Below, piece by piece: positions 16,128 to 25,058 of a DNA stretch of 60,580 bases; position 1 is the stretch's first letter, and each line of letters opens with the position of its first letter. Both the position numbers and the translations under genes were made by a program. The notes under the pieces are model-generated. The model saw only the letters and a list, made by a program, of their open reading frames with translations. It was not told where the DNA came from and ran no database searches. The stretch comes from Lachnospiraceae bacterium (lineage in GTDB: Bacteria > Bacillota > Clostridia > Lachnospirales > Lachnospiraceae), in the NCBI GenBank assembly GCA_017624115.1, contig JAGANQ010000085.1, forward strand, positions 1-60,580, read 5' to 3'.

Positions 16128-18695
16128 TTATTCACATTCCCGCAGCCGTTCTACAATGCTCTGTCTATCCGCCAGTCCTGTCAAAAGGTACGGCAGCGCA
16201 CAGCCAATCAACAACAGCATGGGAATTGTTACAGCTAACGGCAATATCGTAAAATGATAGCTGAAAAACCACAGATTCTGTCCCAGACTGCGAATGAAAC
16301 ACAGGGACATCAGCAAGCTCAGTATAATCGTAACCACACAGGCTCCCGCCGTATAATAGAATCCCTCCAGCATAAGCATTCCGCGAAGCTGCTTCTTCGT
16401 CATGCCGACAGATTCCAGCATGGCAAATTCTCTCCTTCTTGTAATAATACTGGTGAGCACCGAATTGATAAAATTCAGAACTCCAATCAGTCCAATAATG
16501 AAGCTCAGCATACCTCCCACCAGCAGCACCATATTCCTCATATCCTCAAATTCCGCTTCATGTACGACTTTTGAGCTGTAATTCATAACCGGCTCGACAT
16601 TCTCTGTATAGTTTTTCAGAAATACCTCCACCGCTGCCTCTTCCTCGTCACTGACATTAAAGACATAGCACATAACACCCGGCTCCGACACCATATTGCA
16701 GTATATTTCTTCGGGAATATAGAAAGAAGAAAATCCGCCGTATCTTCTGACTGAATTTGTATAATATTTGACCTTAACCTTCGCCAGAACCTCATATTCC
16801 CAGGTACAGTACTCATTTTCCTCAATATTCTCTGATGTACCCCTGTAATTGTGAAGCACCACCTTATCACCAATCTTATAATGAGAGCTTTCTTCTATCA
16901 CAGCCCCGTTATCATCAAGCATTACACCCTCCAGTATATAGTTACCTGTTTTCAGCTTCTCTATATCCAGCTCGCCCTCCGTTACCTCCAGCCTTCCGAG
17001 TGTAAAGTCGTCTGTTCCGTACACCTCACAAAAAATATTTCCTTCCTCATCTCTGTTATAAAAATCCCAGAGAGCAGCATAATCCTCTGGCTCCTCTGCA
17101 GTAAATAGTTCCGATGTTCCCCATGAATTATTCAGATATCTGCCGCCCGCTTCAAATCCGGGCTGCTCCATCACCGCTGCAATCATCGTCTCCGATACCT
17201 CATTCTGAGGACCGCCGTAACGGTTATTAAAATAATCTGCATGTGCAATCTGAAAATCGGTATCTACAAAGGTTGCCAGATACTTATCCATATCAAAGCC
17301 AATGCTCATCGTATAGAGTGTATTAAACAATACGAGACTGAGCGACATCGACAGAATCACCAGCATGGTTCGCTTTTTGTTTCTGTTTAAGTTCGCTGCT
17401 GCCATCCCTGCAATACCGGCACATGTTCTGCTCCTTTTTCTTCCATGCTTACCCTTCACATGCACAATATGATCCGTATATCTCACAGCCTCTACCGGTG
17501 ATACCTGCGATGCTATCCTTCCCGGCTTTGCCGTACTGATAGCTACCGTAATCAGTGCAAACAGGATACTTCCGATAAAAATAAACGGATTTGCTGAGGT
17601 TTCAAACTGCGCTCCTCTATAAGCGGATATATTCATAATTACCGGTACCAGTCTGCAGCCCGTGAGATACCCCAATAACAGCCCTGCCGGAATCCCTATG
17701 CACGAAAGCTGCAATGCTTGTCTGCGGATAATCATTCTTATCTGCTTTCCGGTCGTGCCAATCGTTTTCAGAAGCCCGTAAAAGCGGATATCGCGGATTA
17801 CCGATATCTGGAAAATATTATAGATAATCAGATATCCTGTGAAAATAATCAGCGCCGCTACCGCGATGACGCCTGCGGCCGTCCCTGGTTCCAGCTCAAA
17901 GCTTGTCGACAGATACGCCCAATTTACGTTATGTGCGATATAATTCGATTCTCCCTCTGTCACCGAATATCCGCTTTCCGTAATTACACGTGCAAGCTTA
18001 TTCTCCAGATTAAAAGAATTTTTGAACATAATATAGCTGTTAATCGCACCTGTAAGCTCATAATTTTCCTTATAGCTGTTATATAACTCGTCCATATGCT
18101 CTTCCATATAAGCATATGATGTCACCATAATAGAAGCGCTAAACACAGGATCTGCCTCCCAGAAGCCACAAAGCACAAAATCCCGGACAACCTCTTTCCC
18201 ATGAACATTTAGAATGAGGCTCACCGGTGCACCAAGCTCCTGCGGTATACCAAGCAGCTTCATTGTCTTCGTATCCATGATAATCTCATTTGCTGCCTGC
18301 GGCTTTCTTCCTGTTGTCGGTTCACAAAAACCAAGCTCCATGGCAGTATCATCCATATAGTACAGCTCTCCGTGGCGCTTTAACAGCTCTTCGTTCATCA
18401 CATCATCACAGAGCATTCTGTTATAGGAAATCTCACTGATAAGCTTATGCTTCTTTACTGCCTCGTACTCCTCATCCGTGATATATTTGAGCACCCCCAT
18501 GCCGTCACCGCCCGCCTCACGCATGGTCTGACGCTGCATATTTTCCACCATCCCGCTGGTAATGGTAAACAGCGTCGTAAATAATACTGTTGTAAGGATA
18601 ATCGCCAGCACCGCTATCGCATTTCTGATGCGGCTTGCGCGGAAATTCTTATCTGAGAGATTACGAACCGCTTTTTTATTCTTCACCCTATACAT
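16128..18695 (-). CDS. FtsX-type ABC transporter permease
   Basis: The 855-residue permease has an N-terminal helix, a large extracellular domain (about 60-260), three helices, a second large extracellular domain (about 460-690) and a last group of helices. This is the duplicated FtsX layout of MacB-like and BceB/VexP-type permeases. The second half carries the usual TRRREFAMLESVGMTKKQLRGMLMLEG motif. It overlaps the end of its ATPase gene by 8 bases. The frame continues to 18755, but the ATG at 18695 follows GGTGG and fits the coupled start. With the response regulator and kinase upstream it resembles antimicrobial peptide sensing and resistance modules; that role is inferred. Confidence 0.85.
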   Translation of the reverse strand: MYRVKNKKAVRNLSDKNFRASRIRNAIAVLAIILTTVLFTTLFTITSGMVENMQRQTMREAGGDGMGVLKYITDEEYEAVKKHKLISEISYNRMLCDDVMNEELLKRHGELYYMDDTAMELGFCEPTTGRKPQAANEIIMDTKTMKLLGIPQELGAPVSLILNVHGKEVVRDFVLCGFWEADPVFSASIMVTSYAYMEEHMDELYNSYKENYELTGAINSYIMFKNSFNLENKLARVITESGYSVTEGESNYIAHNVNWAYLSTSFELEPGTAAGVIAVAALIIFTGYLIIYNIFQISVIRDIRFYGLLKTIGTTGKQIRMIIRRQALQLSCIGIPAGLLLGYLTGCRLVPVIMNISAYRGAQFETSANPFIFIGSILFALITVAISTAKPGRIASQVSPVEAVRYTDHIVHVKGKHGRKRSRTCAGIAGMAAANLNRNKKRTMLVILSMSLSLVLFNTLYTMSIGFDMDKYLATFVDTDFQIAHADYFNNRYGGPQNEVSETMIAAVMEQPGFEAGGRYLNNSWGTSELFTAEEPEDYAALWDFYNRDEEGNIFCEVYGTDDFTLGRLEVTEGELDIEKLKTGNYILEGVMLDDNGAVIEESSHYKIGDKVVLHNYRGTSENIEENEYCTWEYEVLAKVKVKYYTNSVRRYGGFSSFYIPEEIYCNMVSEPGVMCYVFNVSDEEEAAVEVFLKNYTENVEPVMNYSSKVVHEAEFEDMRNMVLLVGGMLSFIIGLIGVLNFINSVLTSIITRRREFAMLESVGMTKKQLRGMLMLEGFYYTAGACVVTIILSLLMSLCFIRSLGQNLWFFSYHFTILPLAVTIPMLLLIGCALPYLLTGLADRQSIVERLRECE

Positions 18696-19365
18696 ACTGA
18701 CCACCTGCGATTCTTCCGTCCTCGATGCGGATAATGCGGTCTGCCATCTGTGCAATTTCCTCGTTATGTGTAATCATAACTATCGTCTGCTTATATTTCT
18801 CACCTGTCACCTTCAGAAGTCCCAGCACATCAAGGCTCGTCCTGCTGTCCAGATTTCCTGTCGGCTCATCGGCAAGGATAATCGCCGGCTTCGTCGCCAG
18901 TGCCCTGGCAATCGCCACTCTCTGCTGCTGCCCGCCGGAAAGCTCACCAGGCAGATTTCCTGTCTTTTCTTCCAGCCCCAAGGTATGAATAATACTCTCA
19001 ATATGCTTTTCATCTATGGGATTTCCGTCAAGCTGTATCGGCAGAACGATATTCTCATATACGCTGAGAACCGGCACCAGATTATAACTCTGGAAGATAA
19101 AGCCGATTTTCCTGCGTCTGAAAATCGTAAGCTCATCATCCTTTAAAGAAAAGATATCCTTTCCTGCCACCTCTACCCTGCCAGAGGTCGGTCTGCCCAG
19201 GCCACCAATCATATGTAATAACGTAGACTTGCCGCTTCCTGAGGTTCCCACGACAGCGACAAACTCACCATCCTCCACAGAAAAATCCACTCCATCCAGC
19301 GCCTTTACTATCGTGTCACCGCCGCCATAATATTTCTTTAACTCTGTTGTCTGTAAAATCTTCAT
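18688..19365 (-). CDS. ABC transporter ATPase, MacB/LolD type
   Basis: The 225-residue ATPase has Walker A GTSGSGKST near residue 40, signature LSGGQQQRVAIARAL, Walker B IILADEPTGNLD and a final VMITHNEEIA. These are the hallmarks of the family that powers FtsX-type permeases by mechanical coupling rather than transport through a channel. The permease gene follows with an 8-base overlap. The kinase gene upstream ends at 19428, so kinase, ATPase and permease are probably one transcript from the promoter at 20983-21011. Confidence 0.92.
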   Translation of the reverse strand: MKILQTTELKKYYGGGDTIVKALDGVDFSVEDGEFVAVVGTSGSGKSTLLHMIGGLGRPTSGRVEVAGKDIFSLKDDELTIFRRRKIGFIFQSYNLVPVLSVYENIVLPIQLDGNPIDEKHIESIIHTLGLEEKTGNLPGELSGGQQQRVAIARALATKPAIILADEPTGNLDSRTSLDVLGLLKVTGEKYKQTIVMITHNEEIAQMADRIIRIEDGRIAGGQYV

Positions 19366-19427
19366 AGTTCCAACTCCTTTCGACTGGAATTATACAAAAG
19401 AATTCTTTCCACACACTTTCTGAAATA

Positions 19428-20285
19428 TTACAGTTTTGACACATTCTGCTGTTTTGGCAGAAACACAGAAAACGTCGAGCCCTTTCCCAGCTCTGATACG
19501 ACCCTTATATACCCGTCCTGCTTCTCCACTATCTCCCGTGCCAGATACAGACCTATGCCCACGCCCTTCTCCTCACTGACAGCGGGTGAACGGTAAAATC
19601 TCTGGAATATCCTTGCTGTTTCTTCTTCTGCAATTCCAATGCCCGTATCTGCAACGTCAATGCACACAAACATCTCATATTCTCTGGCAGATACCTCAAC
19701 TCTGCCGCCGGGACATGTATACTTAACAGCATTGTCCAGTATATTGGAGACAGCCTCCGTCGTCCACTTACAGTCAAAAAAAGCTGTCATAGCTGTATTG
19801 ACATCATGAATCACACAGGTAATCTGCCTGTCTGCTGCCTGTGAAGCGCAGTCCAGCCCGTCAAGCAGCTCCTGCACGTTCGTTTTCCTTGGCACAGGCG
19901 CTACAATTCCGTTTTCCAGCCGCGATGTTTTGATTAATGCCTGAATTAAAAAATTAAGCTTTTCCGCCTGCTGTTCAATCTGCGCTGCCAGAGCACCACT
20001 CTCCTTGTCAAGCCCCTGCTCCTTTAACAGCTGCGTATAGAGAATAATATTTGCCAGTGGTGTCTTGGTCTGATGAGAAATATCACTCACCAGTTCCTTG
20101 ATGGCATCCTTTTCTGCTGTAAGCTGTTTTCTCGCGGTGCAGCCGGAAGCCAGATAATGGTACATCTTTGCCTCCAGTCTGGAAAGCCTGCTCTCTGAGA
20201 AATTCTTTTCTTCAAAGCTTCCATCTATCGCCGATTCGAGCATTTCATCCAGCCTGTCCATTATTTTTGAAGTTTTCCAGAACAT
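19428..20285 (-). CDS. Soluble sensor histidine kinase without membrane segments
   Basis: The 285-residue kinase has an H-box SDISHQTKTPLANI, N-box EAVSNILDNAVKY, G1 box DTGIGIAEEE and G2 box GVGIGLYLAR. Its N-terminus (about 1-75) is a charged helix without any hydrophobic stretch, so it should be cytoplasmic. The ATG at 20285 has a GAGGATACT site and follows the regulator gene by seven bases; the frame extends further upstream inside that gene. Kinases beside FtsX-type transporters usually have two membrane helices and sense through the permease. This one lacks them and may need another way to receive a signal. Confidence 0.88.
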   Translation of the reverse strand: MFWKTSKIMDRLDEMLESAIDGSFEEKNFSESRLSRLEAKMYHYLASGCTARKQLTAEKDAIKELVSDISHQTKTPLANIILYTQLLKEQGLDKESGALAAQIEQQAEKLNFLIQALIKTSRLENGIVAPVPRKTNVQELLDGLDCASQAADRQITCVIHDVNTAMTAFFDCKWTTEAVSNILDNAVKYTCPGGRVEVSAREYEMFVCIDVADTGIGIAEEETARIFQRFYRSPAVSEEKGVGIGLYLAREIVEKQDGYIRVVSELGKGSTFSVFLPKQQNVSKL

Positions 20286-20292
20286 AGTATCC

Positions 20293-20955
20293 TCATTTCT
20301 CCCACACATAGCCGATGCCATAGACAGTCTTAATCGGTGCACCGGGCAGCTTTTCCCGCAGTCGTCTTACCGTAACCGACAGTGCATTCTCCTCCACATA
20401 CTCTGCACCATCCGACCAAATACGGTCAATCAGAAGCTCTCTGGAAAGCGTATTGCCAATGTTCTGCACCAGAAGCTTCAAAAGCTTCTGCTCTGTTTTG
20501 CTGAGACCGACACTCTGCCCCTCTGTCAGAAATATCATCCTGTCAAAATCGAAAGAAAAGCCGCCCTGTTCAAACATCTGCTCTGCAGGCAGCTTTCTTC
20601 TGAGGACTGCATTGACCCGTGCGCGCAATACCATTAGTGAAAACGGCTTGGTAATATAGTCATCCGCACCTGTTTCCAGTCCAGTCACAATATCAACTTC
20701 CATGTCATTGGCAGTCAAAAATATAATTGGCACTTTACTCGTTTTCCGCAGCTTCCTGCAAAAATCCAGACCACTTCCATCAGGCAGGTTAATGTCCAGT
20801 ATAATTAAATCCACTCCTTCATTAAGCAGCTTCTCTGCCTGCTCCAGCGTAAATGCCAAAACTGTCTGAATATCCGTACCGCCCAGAGACAGGGCAATGC
20901 CGTTATTCAGCGCATGGTCATCCTCTACAATCATTATCTTTACCGGTTTTCCCAT
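20293..20955 (-). CDS. OmpR family response regulator
   Basis: The 220-residue regulator has a receiver domain (VEDD acidic pair, phosphorylated Asp in LIILDINLPDGSG, Lys in YITKPF) and a C-terminal winged-helix DNA-binding domain (TEQKLLKLLVQN...VRRLREKL...TVYGIGYVW). A GTG at 20967 is in frame, but the ATG at 20955 has GGAGGAATAT directly upstream. It opens a regulator-kinase-ATPase-permease operon and probably activates that operon or other surface-stress genes. Confidence 0.92.
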   Translation of the reverse strand: MGKPVKIMIVEDDHALNNGIALSLGGTDIQTVLAFTLEQAEKLLNEGVDLIILDINLPDGSGLDFCRKLRKTSKVPIIFLTANDMEVDIVTGLETGADDYITKPFSLMVLRARVNAVLRRKLPAEQMFEQGGFSFDFDRMIFLTEGQSVGLSKTEQKLLKLLVQNIGNTLSRELLIDRIWSDGAEYVEENALSVTVRRLREKLPGAPIKTVYGIGYVWEK

Positions 20956-20982
20956 ATATTCCTCCACCTTTTGATTGTCACT

Positions 20983-21011
20983 ATTTTAACAGATTATATC
21001 TGCCATATCAA
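20983..21011 (-). promoter_or_regulatory. Promoter of the response regulator operon
   Basis: On the minus strand TTGATA (21006-21011) and TAAAAT (20983-20988) are 17 bases apart, about 28 bases before the start codon. Confidence 0.6.
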
Positions 21012-21021
21012 TAAAAGTCTC

Positions 21022-21049
21022 TTGCCTTTTTCTGATAATCTATTATAAT
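21022..21049 (+). promoter_or_regulatory. Promoter of the HD-GYP gene
   Basis: TTGCCT (21022-21027) and TATAAT (21044-21049) are 16 bases apart. It lies back to back with the regulator promoter. Confidence 0.6.
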
Positions 21050-21093
21050 AGTACTTATAGCCTATTTATTACTAAAAAGGGAGGACATAACAT

Positions 21094-22179
21094 ATGGCAC
21101 ATCTTCGCGTTGAGACAAATCGCCTTCGCAAAGGCATGACAATAAAAAATAACGTATATTCCCGCTCCGGTGCCGTTCTCGTACCGGAAAATACACCTGT
21201 TACCAAAGATATTGTTTCTCTTTTGTCCCGTCATTTCATAAATCACGTAATTGTTGAATATGATACTGAAATCCCTATTCCATCACTTCAAGGTGATCCG
21301 GTTCCGGGTGAACCACATACAATTAATGAAAAGAAACTGGAAGAATTTAAAAAAAGCTTTGAGACCGTAGAAAATACTCTGGCACAAAGCCTTATGGATA
21401 TCGTCTCCAACGATACAGAAATTGATGTGAACACGCTTCTTAATATGCTCAACAGCATTGTAGAAAAATCAGAAAGCAATATCAATCTTTGTGACATGCT
21501 GCTGCAAATGAAGAAAACTTCAGAAGGACTTTACGCACATTCCATTAATGTGGCTCTCTTTGCCCAGATTTTGGCAAAATGGATGGATTTCGAAAAGCAG
21601 GATATTGAAATGGTAATGATTTCCGCTCTATTACATGACATCGGAATCCTCAAGATTCCCGGTATAGACATGCAGACCTTTTCCTTTAAGGATGAACTGG
21701 AAGGCGGCCGCTATGAAAAGCATGTTATCTACGGCTATAACATCATTAAAGACAAGAATCTGGATAACCGCATAAAGCAGGCCATTCTCACGCACCATGA
21801 ACGGATGGATGGACATGGTTTCCCTCTGCAGGTTTCCGTATCCAATATTAATCGTCTTTCACGCTGTATGGCTGTGGCTGATATTTATGATACCCTGACA
21901 ATGAAGGAAAAAAACAGAGCATCCATGTCAGCCTTTGATGTATTGAAAGAACTGGAAGAGCACGGACATTATAAACTGGATCCACAGATGCTAATGACCT
22001 TTATTTCTAAAATTTCTAACAACTTTGTTCAGCATAATGTGCTTTTAAGTACCGGAGAACACGCTCAGATTGTTCTGATTAACAAATACAATCTCTCGCG
22101 TCCGCTAGTACAGGTTGGCTCTGCATTTGTTGATCTTGCAACCAGAAACGACATCACAATTAAAGAATTACTTGACTAA
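21094..22179 (+). CDS. HD-GYP domain protein, probable cyclic-di-GMP phosphodiesterase
   Basis: The 361-residue protein has an N-terminal beta-rich region (about 1-65) and a C-terminal HD-GYP domain. The metal ligands are visible in the HSINVALFA region, in LLHDIGILKIP, and in the family motif HHERMDGHGFP, where Phe replaces the Tyr of GYP. HD-GYP proteins hydrolyse cyclic-di-GMP or related dinucleotides. There is no membrane segment or receiver domain, so the input is unknown. The ATG is preceded by AAAAGGGAGGACATAAC. A further EAL protein in this window (30484-33336) suggests that the organism uses cyclic-di-GMP. Confidence 0.85.
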   Translation: MAHLRVETNRLRKGMTIKNNVYSRSGAVLVPENTPVTKDIVSLLSRHFINHVIVEYDTEIPIPSLQGDPVPGEPHTINEKKLEEFKKSFETVENTLAQSLMDIVSNDTEIDVNTLLNMLNSIVEKSESNINLCDMLLQMKKTSEGLYAHSINVALFAQILAKWMDFEKQDIEMVMISALLHDIGILKIPGIDMQTFSFKDELEGGRYEKHVIYGYNIIKDKNLDNRIKQAILTHHERMDGHGFPLQVSVSNINRLSRCMAVADIYDTLTMKEKNRASMSAFDVLKELEEHGHYKLDPQMLMTFISKISNNFVQHNVLLSTGEHAQIVLINKYNLSRPLVQVGSAFVDLATRNDITIKELLD

Positions 22180-22198
22180 CAGTCCAGAAAGAAAATTC

Positions 22199-22237
22199 TG
22201 CCACAAAACGAATGCTTTCATTTTGTGGCAGTTTCTT
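22199..22237 (+). terminator. Terminator after the HD-GYP gene
   Basis: TGCCACAAAA (22199-22208) pairs with TTTTGTGGCA (22221-22230) around a 12-base loop, followed by GTTTCTTTT. Confidence 0.6.
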
Positions 22238-22300
22238 TTCTGACTGTTTTTAATTTTCTCTGGAATTGATATAATTTACAAGACCCTCTGCCTTGATAAT

Positions 22301-22741
22301 CTACTGCATAAATTCCGGAAATGCCTGACCCTGGAACTGAGTGTTTTTCGTCTTATTGTAGATGATACCGCTGTCAAAATCAATCTCTACCTGATCTCCT
22401 GCTTCAATTCCCTTCGAAGCCTCCGGGCACTCAATAATCGGCAGACCGATATTGATGGCATTGCGGTAGAAGATTCTAGCAAATGTCTCTGCGATAACAC
22501 AGCTTACGCCTGCTGCCTTAATTGCGATTGGTGCATGCTCTCTGGAGGAGCCGCAGCCGAAATTTTTGTCAGCCACGATAATGTCACCCTTCTGCACCTT
22601 ACCCACAAAATCCTTATCAATATCCTCCATGCAGTGCTTTGCCAGCTCTGCCGGGTCAGAGGAATTCAGGTATCTTGCCGGAATAATTACGTCTGTATCT
22701 ACATTGTCACCATATTTGAATACTCTTCCACTTGCTTTCAT
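22301..22741 (-). CDS. leuD: 3-isopropylmalate dehydratase small subunit, cut short by an amber codon
   Basis: LeuD joins LeuC to isomerise 2-isopropylmalate to 3-isopropylmalate in leucine synthesis. The 146-residue product shows the [11 protein letters not shown] start, the [10 protein letters not shown] motif of the swivelling domain and the [15 protein letters not shown] stretch. It stops at a TAG (22301-22303) just after FPEFMQ. Past that codon the same frame reads IIKAEGLVNYINSREN and ends at TAA (22250-22252). That tail matches what LeuD proteins carry at this place, so the full ancestral length would be 163 residues. The lesion removes about 16 C-terminal residues; activity may be reduced or lost. 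It follows leuC by 12 bases with an AGGAGG site. Confidence 0.9.
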   Translation of the reverse strand: MKASGRVFKYGDNVDTDVIIPARYLNSSDPAELAKHCMEDIDKDFVGKVQKGDIIVADKNFGCGSSREHAPIAIKAAGVSCVIAETFARIFYRNAINIGLPIIECPEASKGIEAGDQVEIDFDSGIIYNKTKNTQFQGQAFPEFMQ

Positions 22742-22753
22742 CAGTTCTTCCTC

Positions 22754-24019
22754 CTATAATCCAAGCTCGCATGGGCAGGAAATCTTTCCGGTAACAGCGC
22801 TTGCTGCTGCCACTGCCGGGCTTGCCAGATAGATTTCAGAATCGATATGTCCCATACGTCCTACAAAGTTACGGTTTGTGGTAGATACACAGCGCTCACC
22901 TGCTGCCAGAATACCCATATAACCGCCAAGGCACGGTCCGCAGGTCGGTGTGCTGACAACAGCTCCCGCCTCGATAAAGGTCTTAATCAGACCTTCCTCC
23001 ATTGCCTGCAGATAAATCTTCTGGGTGGCAGGGATGATAATGACACGAAGTCCCTTCTTCACCTTTCTGCCCTCAAGTATCTTTGCAGCTACACGCAGGT
23101 CATCGATACGTCCATTTGTACAGGAACCAATCACCACCTGGTCGATTGCAATATCACCCACCTCGTCAATCGTATGTGTATTCTCAGGAAGATGCGGGAA
23201 TGCCACCGTAGGCTTTAAAGAAGCAAGGTCAATCGTGATTACCTGCTCATACTCAGCATCCTCGTCTGCCTCATATACCTTGAATTCCTTCACGGAATGC
23301 TCCTTCATATATTCCTTTGCCAGTTCATCAACCGGGAAGATACCGTTCTTTCCGCCTGCCTCAATCGCCATATTTGCAATCGTAAAACGGTCATCCATGG
23401 ACAGGTTGGCGATGCCGTCCCCGGTAAACTCCATAGATTTGTATAATGCACCATCCACACCTATCATGCCGATGATATGTAAGATAATATCCTTGCCGCT
23501 TACCCATTTTGCAGGCTTGCCTGTGAGGACAAACTTAATGGCGGAAGGCACCTTGAACCATGCCTTGCCTGTTGCCATACCGGCTGCCATATCAGTGCTT
23601 CCCACGCCAGTGGAAAATGCACCTAACGCACCGTAGGTACAGGTATGAGAATCAGCTCCGATTACGACATCACCTGCTACAACCAGACCTTTCTCCGGTA
23701 ATAATGCGTGCTCAATGCCCATTTCTCCTACTTCAAAATAATTCGTAATCTCATTTTTCTTTGCAAACTGTCTTACACACTGGCAGTGCTCTGCAGACTT
23801 GATATCCTTGTTCGGTACGAAATGATCCGGAACAAGTGCAATCTTATCCTTGTCAAATACAGTCTGCACCTTCATCTTCTCCATCTCATGAATCGCTACC
23901 GGTGAAGTAATATCATTTCCTAATACTAAATCCAGATTGGCCTCAATCAGCTGTCCTGCCTTTACCTCGGCAAGTCCTGCATGAGCTGCCAGTATCTTCT
24001 GGGTCATTGTCATTCCCAT
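22754..24019 (-). CDS. leuC: 3-isopropylmalate dehydratase large subunit
   Basis: The 421-residue aconitase-type protein is intact. The cysteines for the [4Fe-4S] cluster are visible in IGSCTNGR and in TCGPCLGG, and [12 protein letters not shown] is the usual substrate-site stretch. The length matches the short, archaeal/clostridial LeuC type that pairs with a small LeuD of about 163 residues. The start has AAAGGAGG upstream. A LysR gene lies divergently across a 133-base spacer holding a LysR-type box and a minus-strand TATAAT, so activation by that regulator is likely. Confidence 0.95.
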   Translation of the reverse strand: MGMTMTQKILAAHAGLAEVKAGQLIEANLDLVLGNDITSPVAIHEMEKMKVQTVFDKDKIALVPDHFVPNKDIKSAEHCQCVRQFAKKNEITNYFEVGEMGIEHALLPEKGLVVAGDVVIGADSHTCTYGALGAFSTGVGSTDMAAGMATGKAWFKVPSAIKFVLTGKPAKWVSGKDIILHIIGMIGVDGALYKSMEFTGDGIANLSMDDRFTIANMAIEAGGKNGIFPVDELAKEYMKEHSVKEFKVYEADEDAEYEQVITIDLASLKPTVAFPHLPENTHTIDEVGDIAIDQVVIGSCTNGRIDDLRVAAKILEGRKVKKGLRVIIIPATQKIYLQAMEEGLIKTFIEAGAVVSTPTCGPCLGGYMGILAAGERCVSTTNRNFVGRMGHIDSEIYLASPAVAAASAVTGKISCPCELGL

Positions 24020-24072
24020 ATCTGTTTCCTCCTTTATTTTCTCAACACTCCTGTTGTTCTGTAACTATTGAC

Positions 24073-24138
24073 ATTATAACACAGCTTTTACTATAATACT
24101 AATATATATAATGAATGTTTATTATAACTTTTAGTTAT
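24073..24138. promoter_or_regulatory. leuC/lysR control region with LysR-type box
   Basis: A palindrome ATAAC-N5-GTTAT at 24124-24138 fits the T-N11-A pattern bound by LysR regulators. On the minus strand a TATAAT (24073-24078) stands about 54 bases before leuC, with only a poor -35 box at the right distance. That arrangement is typical of a promoter needing an activator. Confidence 0.6.
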
Positions 24139-24152
24139 GAAAGGATATTGCC

Positions 24153-25058
24153 ATGATGGAAGATAATTTATCATACTACCACATTTTCTATACAGTTGCC
24201 AGAGAAAAAAATATATCCCGGGCTGCCAGTGTACTTTTTATCAGCCAGCCCGCCGTATCAAAAGCCATTCAGAAGCTTGAAGAAAATATCGGTACAGCAT
24301 TGTTTTTTCGCACCAAACGTGGGGTCTTACTGACCCCTGAAGGAGAGGTTCTGTTCCGCAGCGTTGAAGCTGCCATGCAGTCCTTATCTGCCGGCGAACA
24401 GCAGCTTTCCCGGATGCGCAATCTGGATATGGGGCACATCCGCATCGGCGTCAGCACCACTCTCTGCAAGCATCTGCTGATGCCCTATCTGCAGTCCTTC
24501 ATCCATCAATACCCGCATATCCGTATCAGCATCTTCTGCCAGTCGACCAACCAGACACTGAAGCTTCTGGAAGAAGGTTCTATCGATATCGGCCTGATTG
24601 GGCGCCCTCTTTCTGAAAAGAATATTTCCTTCCTGACCCTGGTAGAAATCGAGGATATCTTCGTCGCCACGCAGACCTATCTGGACAATCTGAAGCTTTT
24701 ACATCCTGATACAGAAGGCTCTCTGTTTGATACCGCCACGATTCTGCTTCTTGATAAAGAAAATATGACAAGGCAGTATATCGACGATTACCTGTCTGCC
24801 AACCATATCCAGCCGAAGCATCTCTTAGAGATTACCACGATGGATCTACTGATTGACTTTGCGAAAATCGGTCTTGGTATCGCCTGTGTTATCAAGAATT
24901 TTGTCACAGACGAGTTAAAAAGCGGAACACTCAGAGAGGTTCCGCTTAATATCCCTATTCACCGCAGAGAAATCGGCTTTGCCTGTTCCTCCCGCACACC
25001 GTTGTCCTGCGCAGCCGAACAGTTTCTTGCAATGGTAACATCACAATCTGCTTACTGA
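24153..25058 (+). CDS. LysR family transcriptional regulator, likely of leuCD
   Basis: The 301-residue protein has the N-terminal winged helix (FYTVAREKNISRAASVLFISQPAVSKAIQKLE) and a C-terminal effector-binding domain. It is divergent from leuC, with a LysR-type palindrome 15 bases before its own start. It therefore probably represses itself and activates leuCD in response to a leucine pathway intermediate. Effector identity is inference. Two ATG codons follow each other at 24153 and 24156. Its 3' end overlaps the convergent trpB2 gene by 7 bases. Confidence 0.88.
   Translation: MMEDNLSYYHIFYTVAREKNISRAASVLFISQPAVSKAIQKLEENIGTALFFRTKRGVLLTPEGEVLFRSVEAAMQSLSAGEQQLSRMRNLDMGHIRIGVSTTLCKHLLMPYLQSFIHQYPHIRISIFCQSTNQTLKLLEEGSIDIGLIGRPLSEKNISFLTLVEIEDIFVATQTYLDNLKLLHPDTEGSLFDTATILLLDKENMTRQYIDDYLSANHIQPKHLLEITTMDLLIDFAKIGLGIACVIKNFVTDELKSGTLREVPLNIPIHRREIGFACSSRTPLSCAAEQFLAMVTSQSAY

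Noticed and set aside
5700..22303. Recoding of TGA as selenocysteine and TAG as pyrrolysine at the two internal stops
   Set aside because: Neither position is a catalytic Cys or Lys site in its family, no SECIS-like stem is apparent after the TGA, and the M56 gene also has a frameshift. Mutation or sequence error is simpler.
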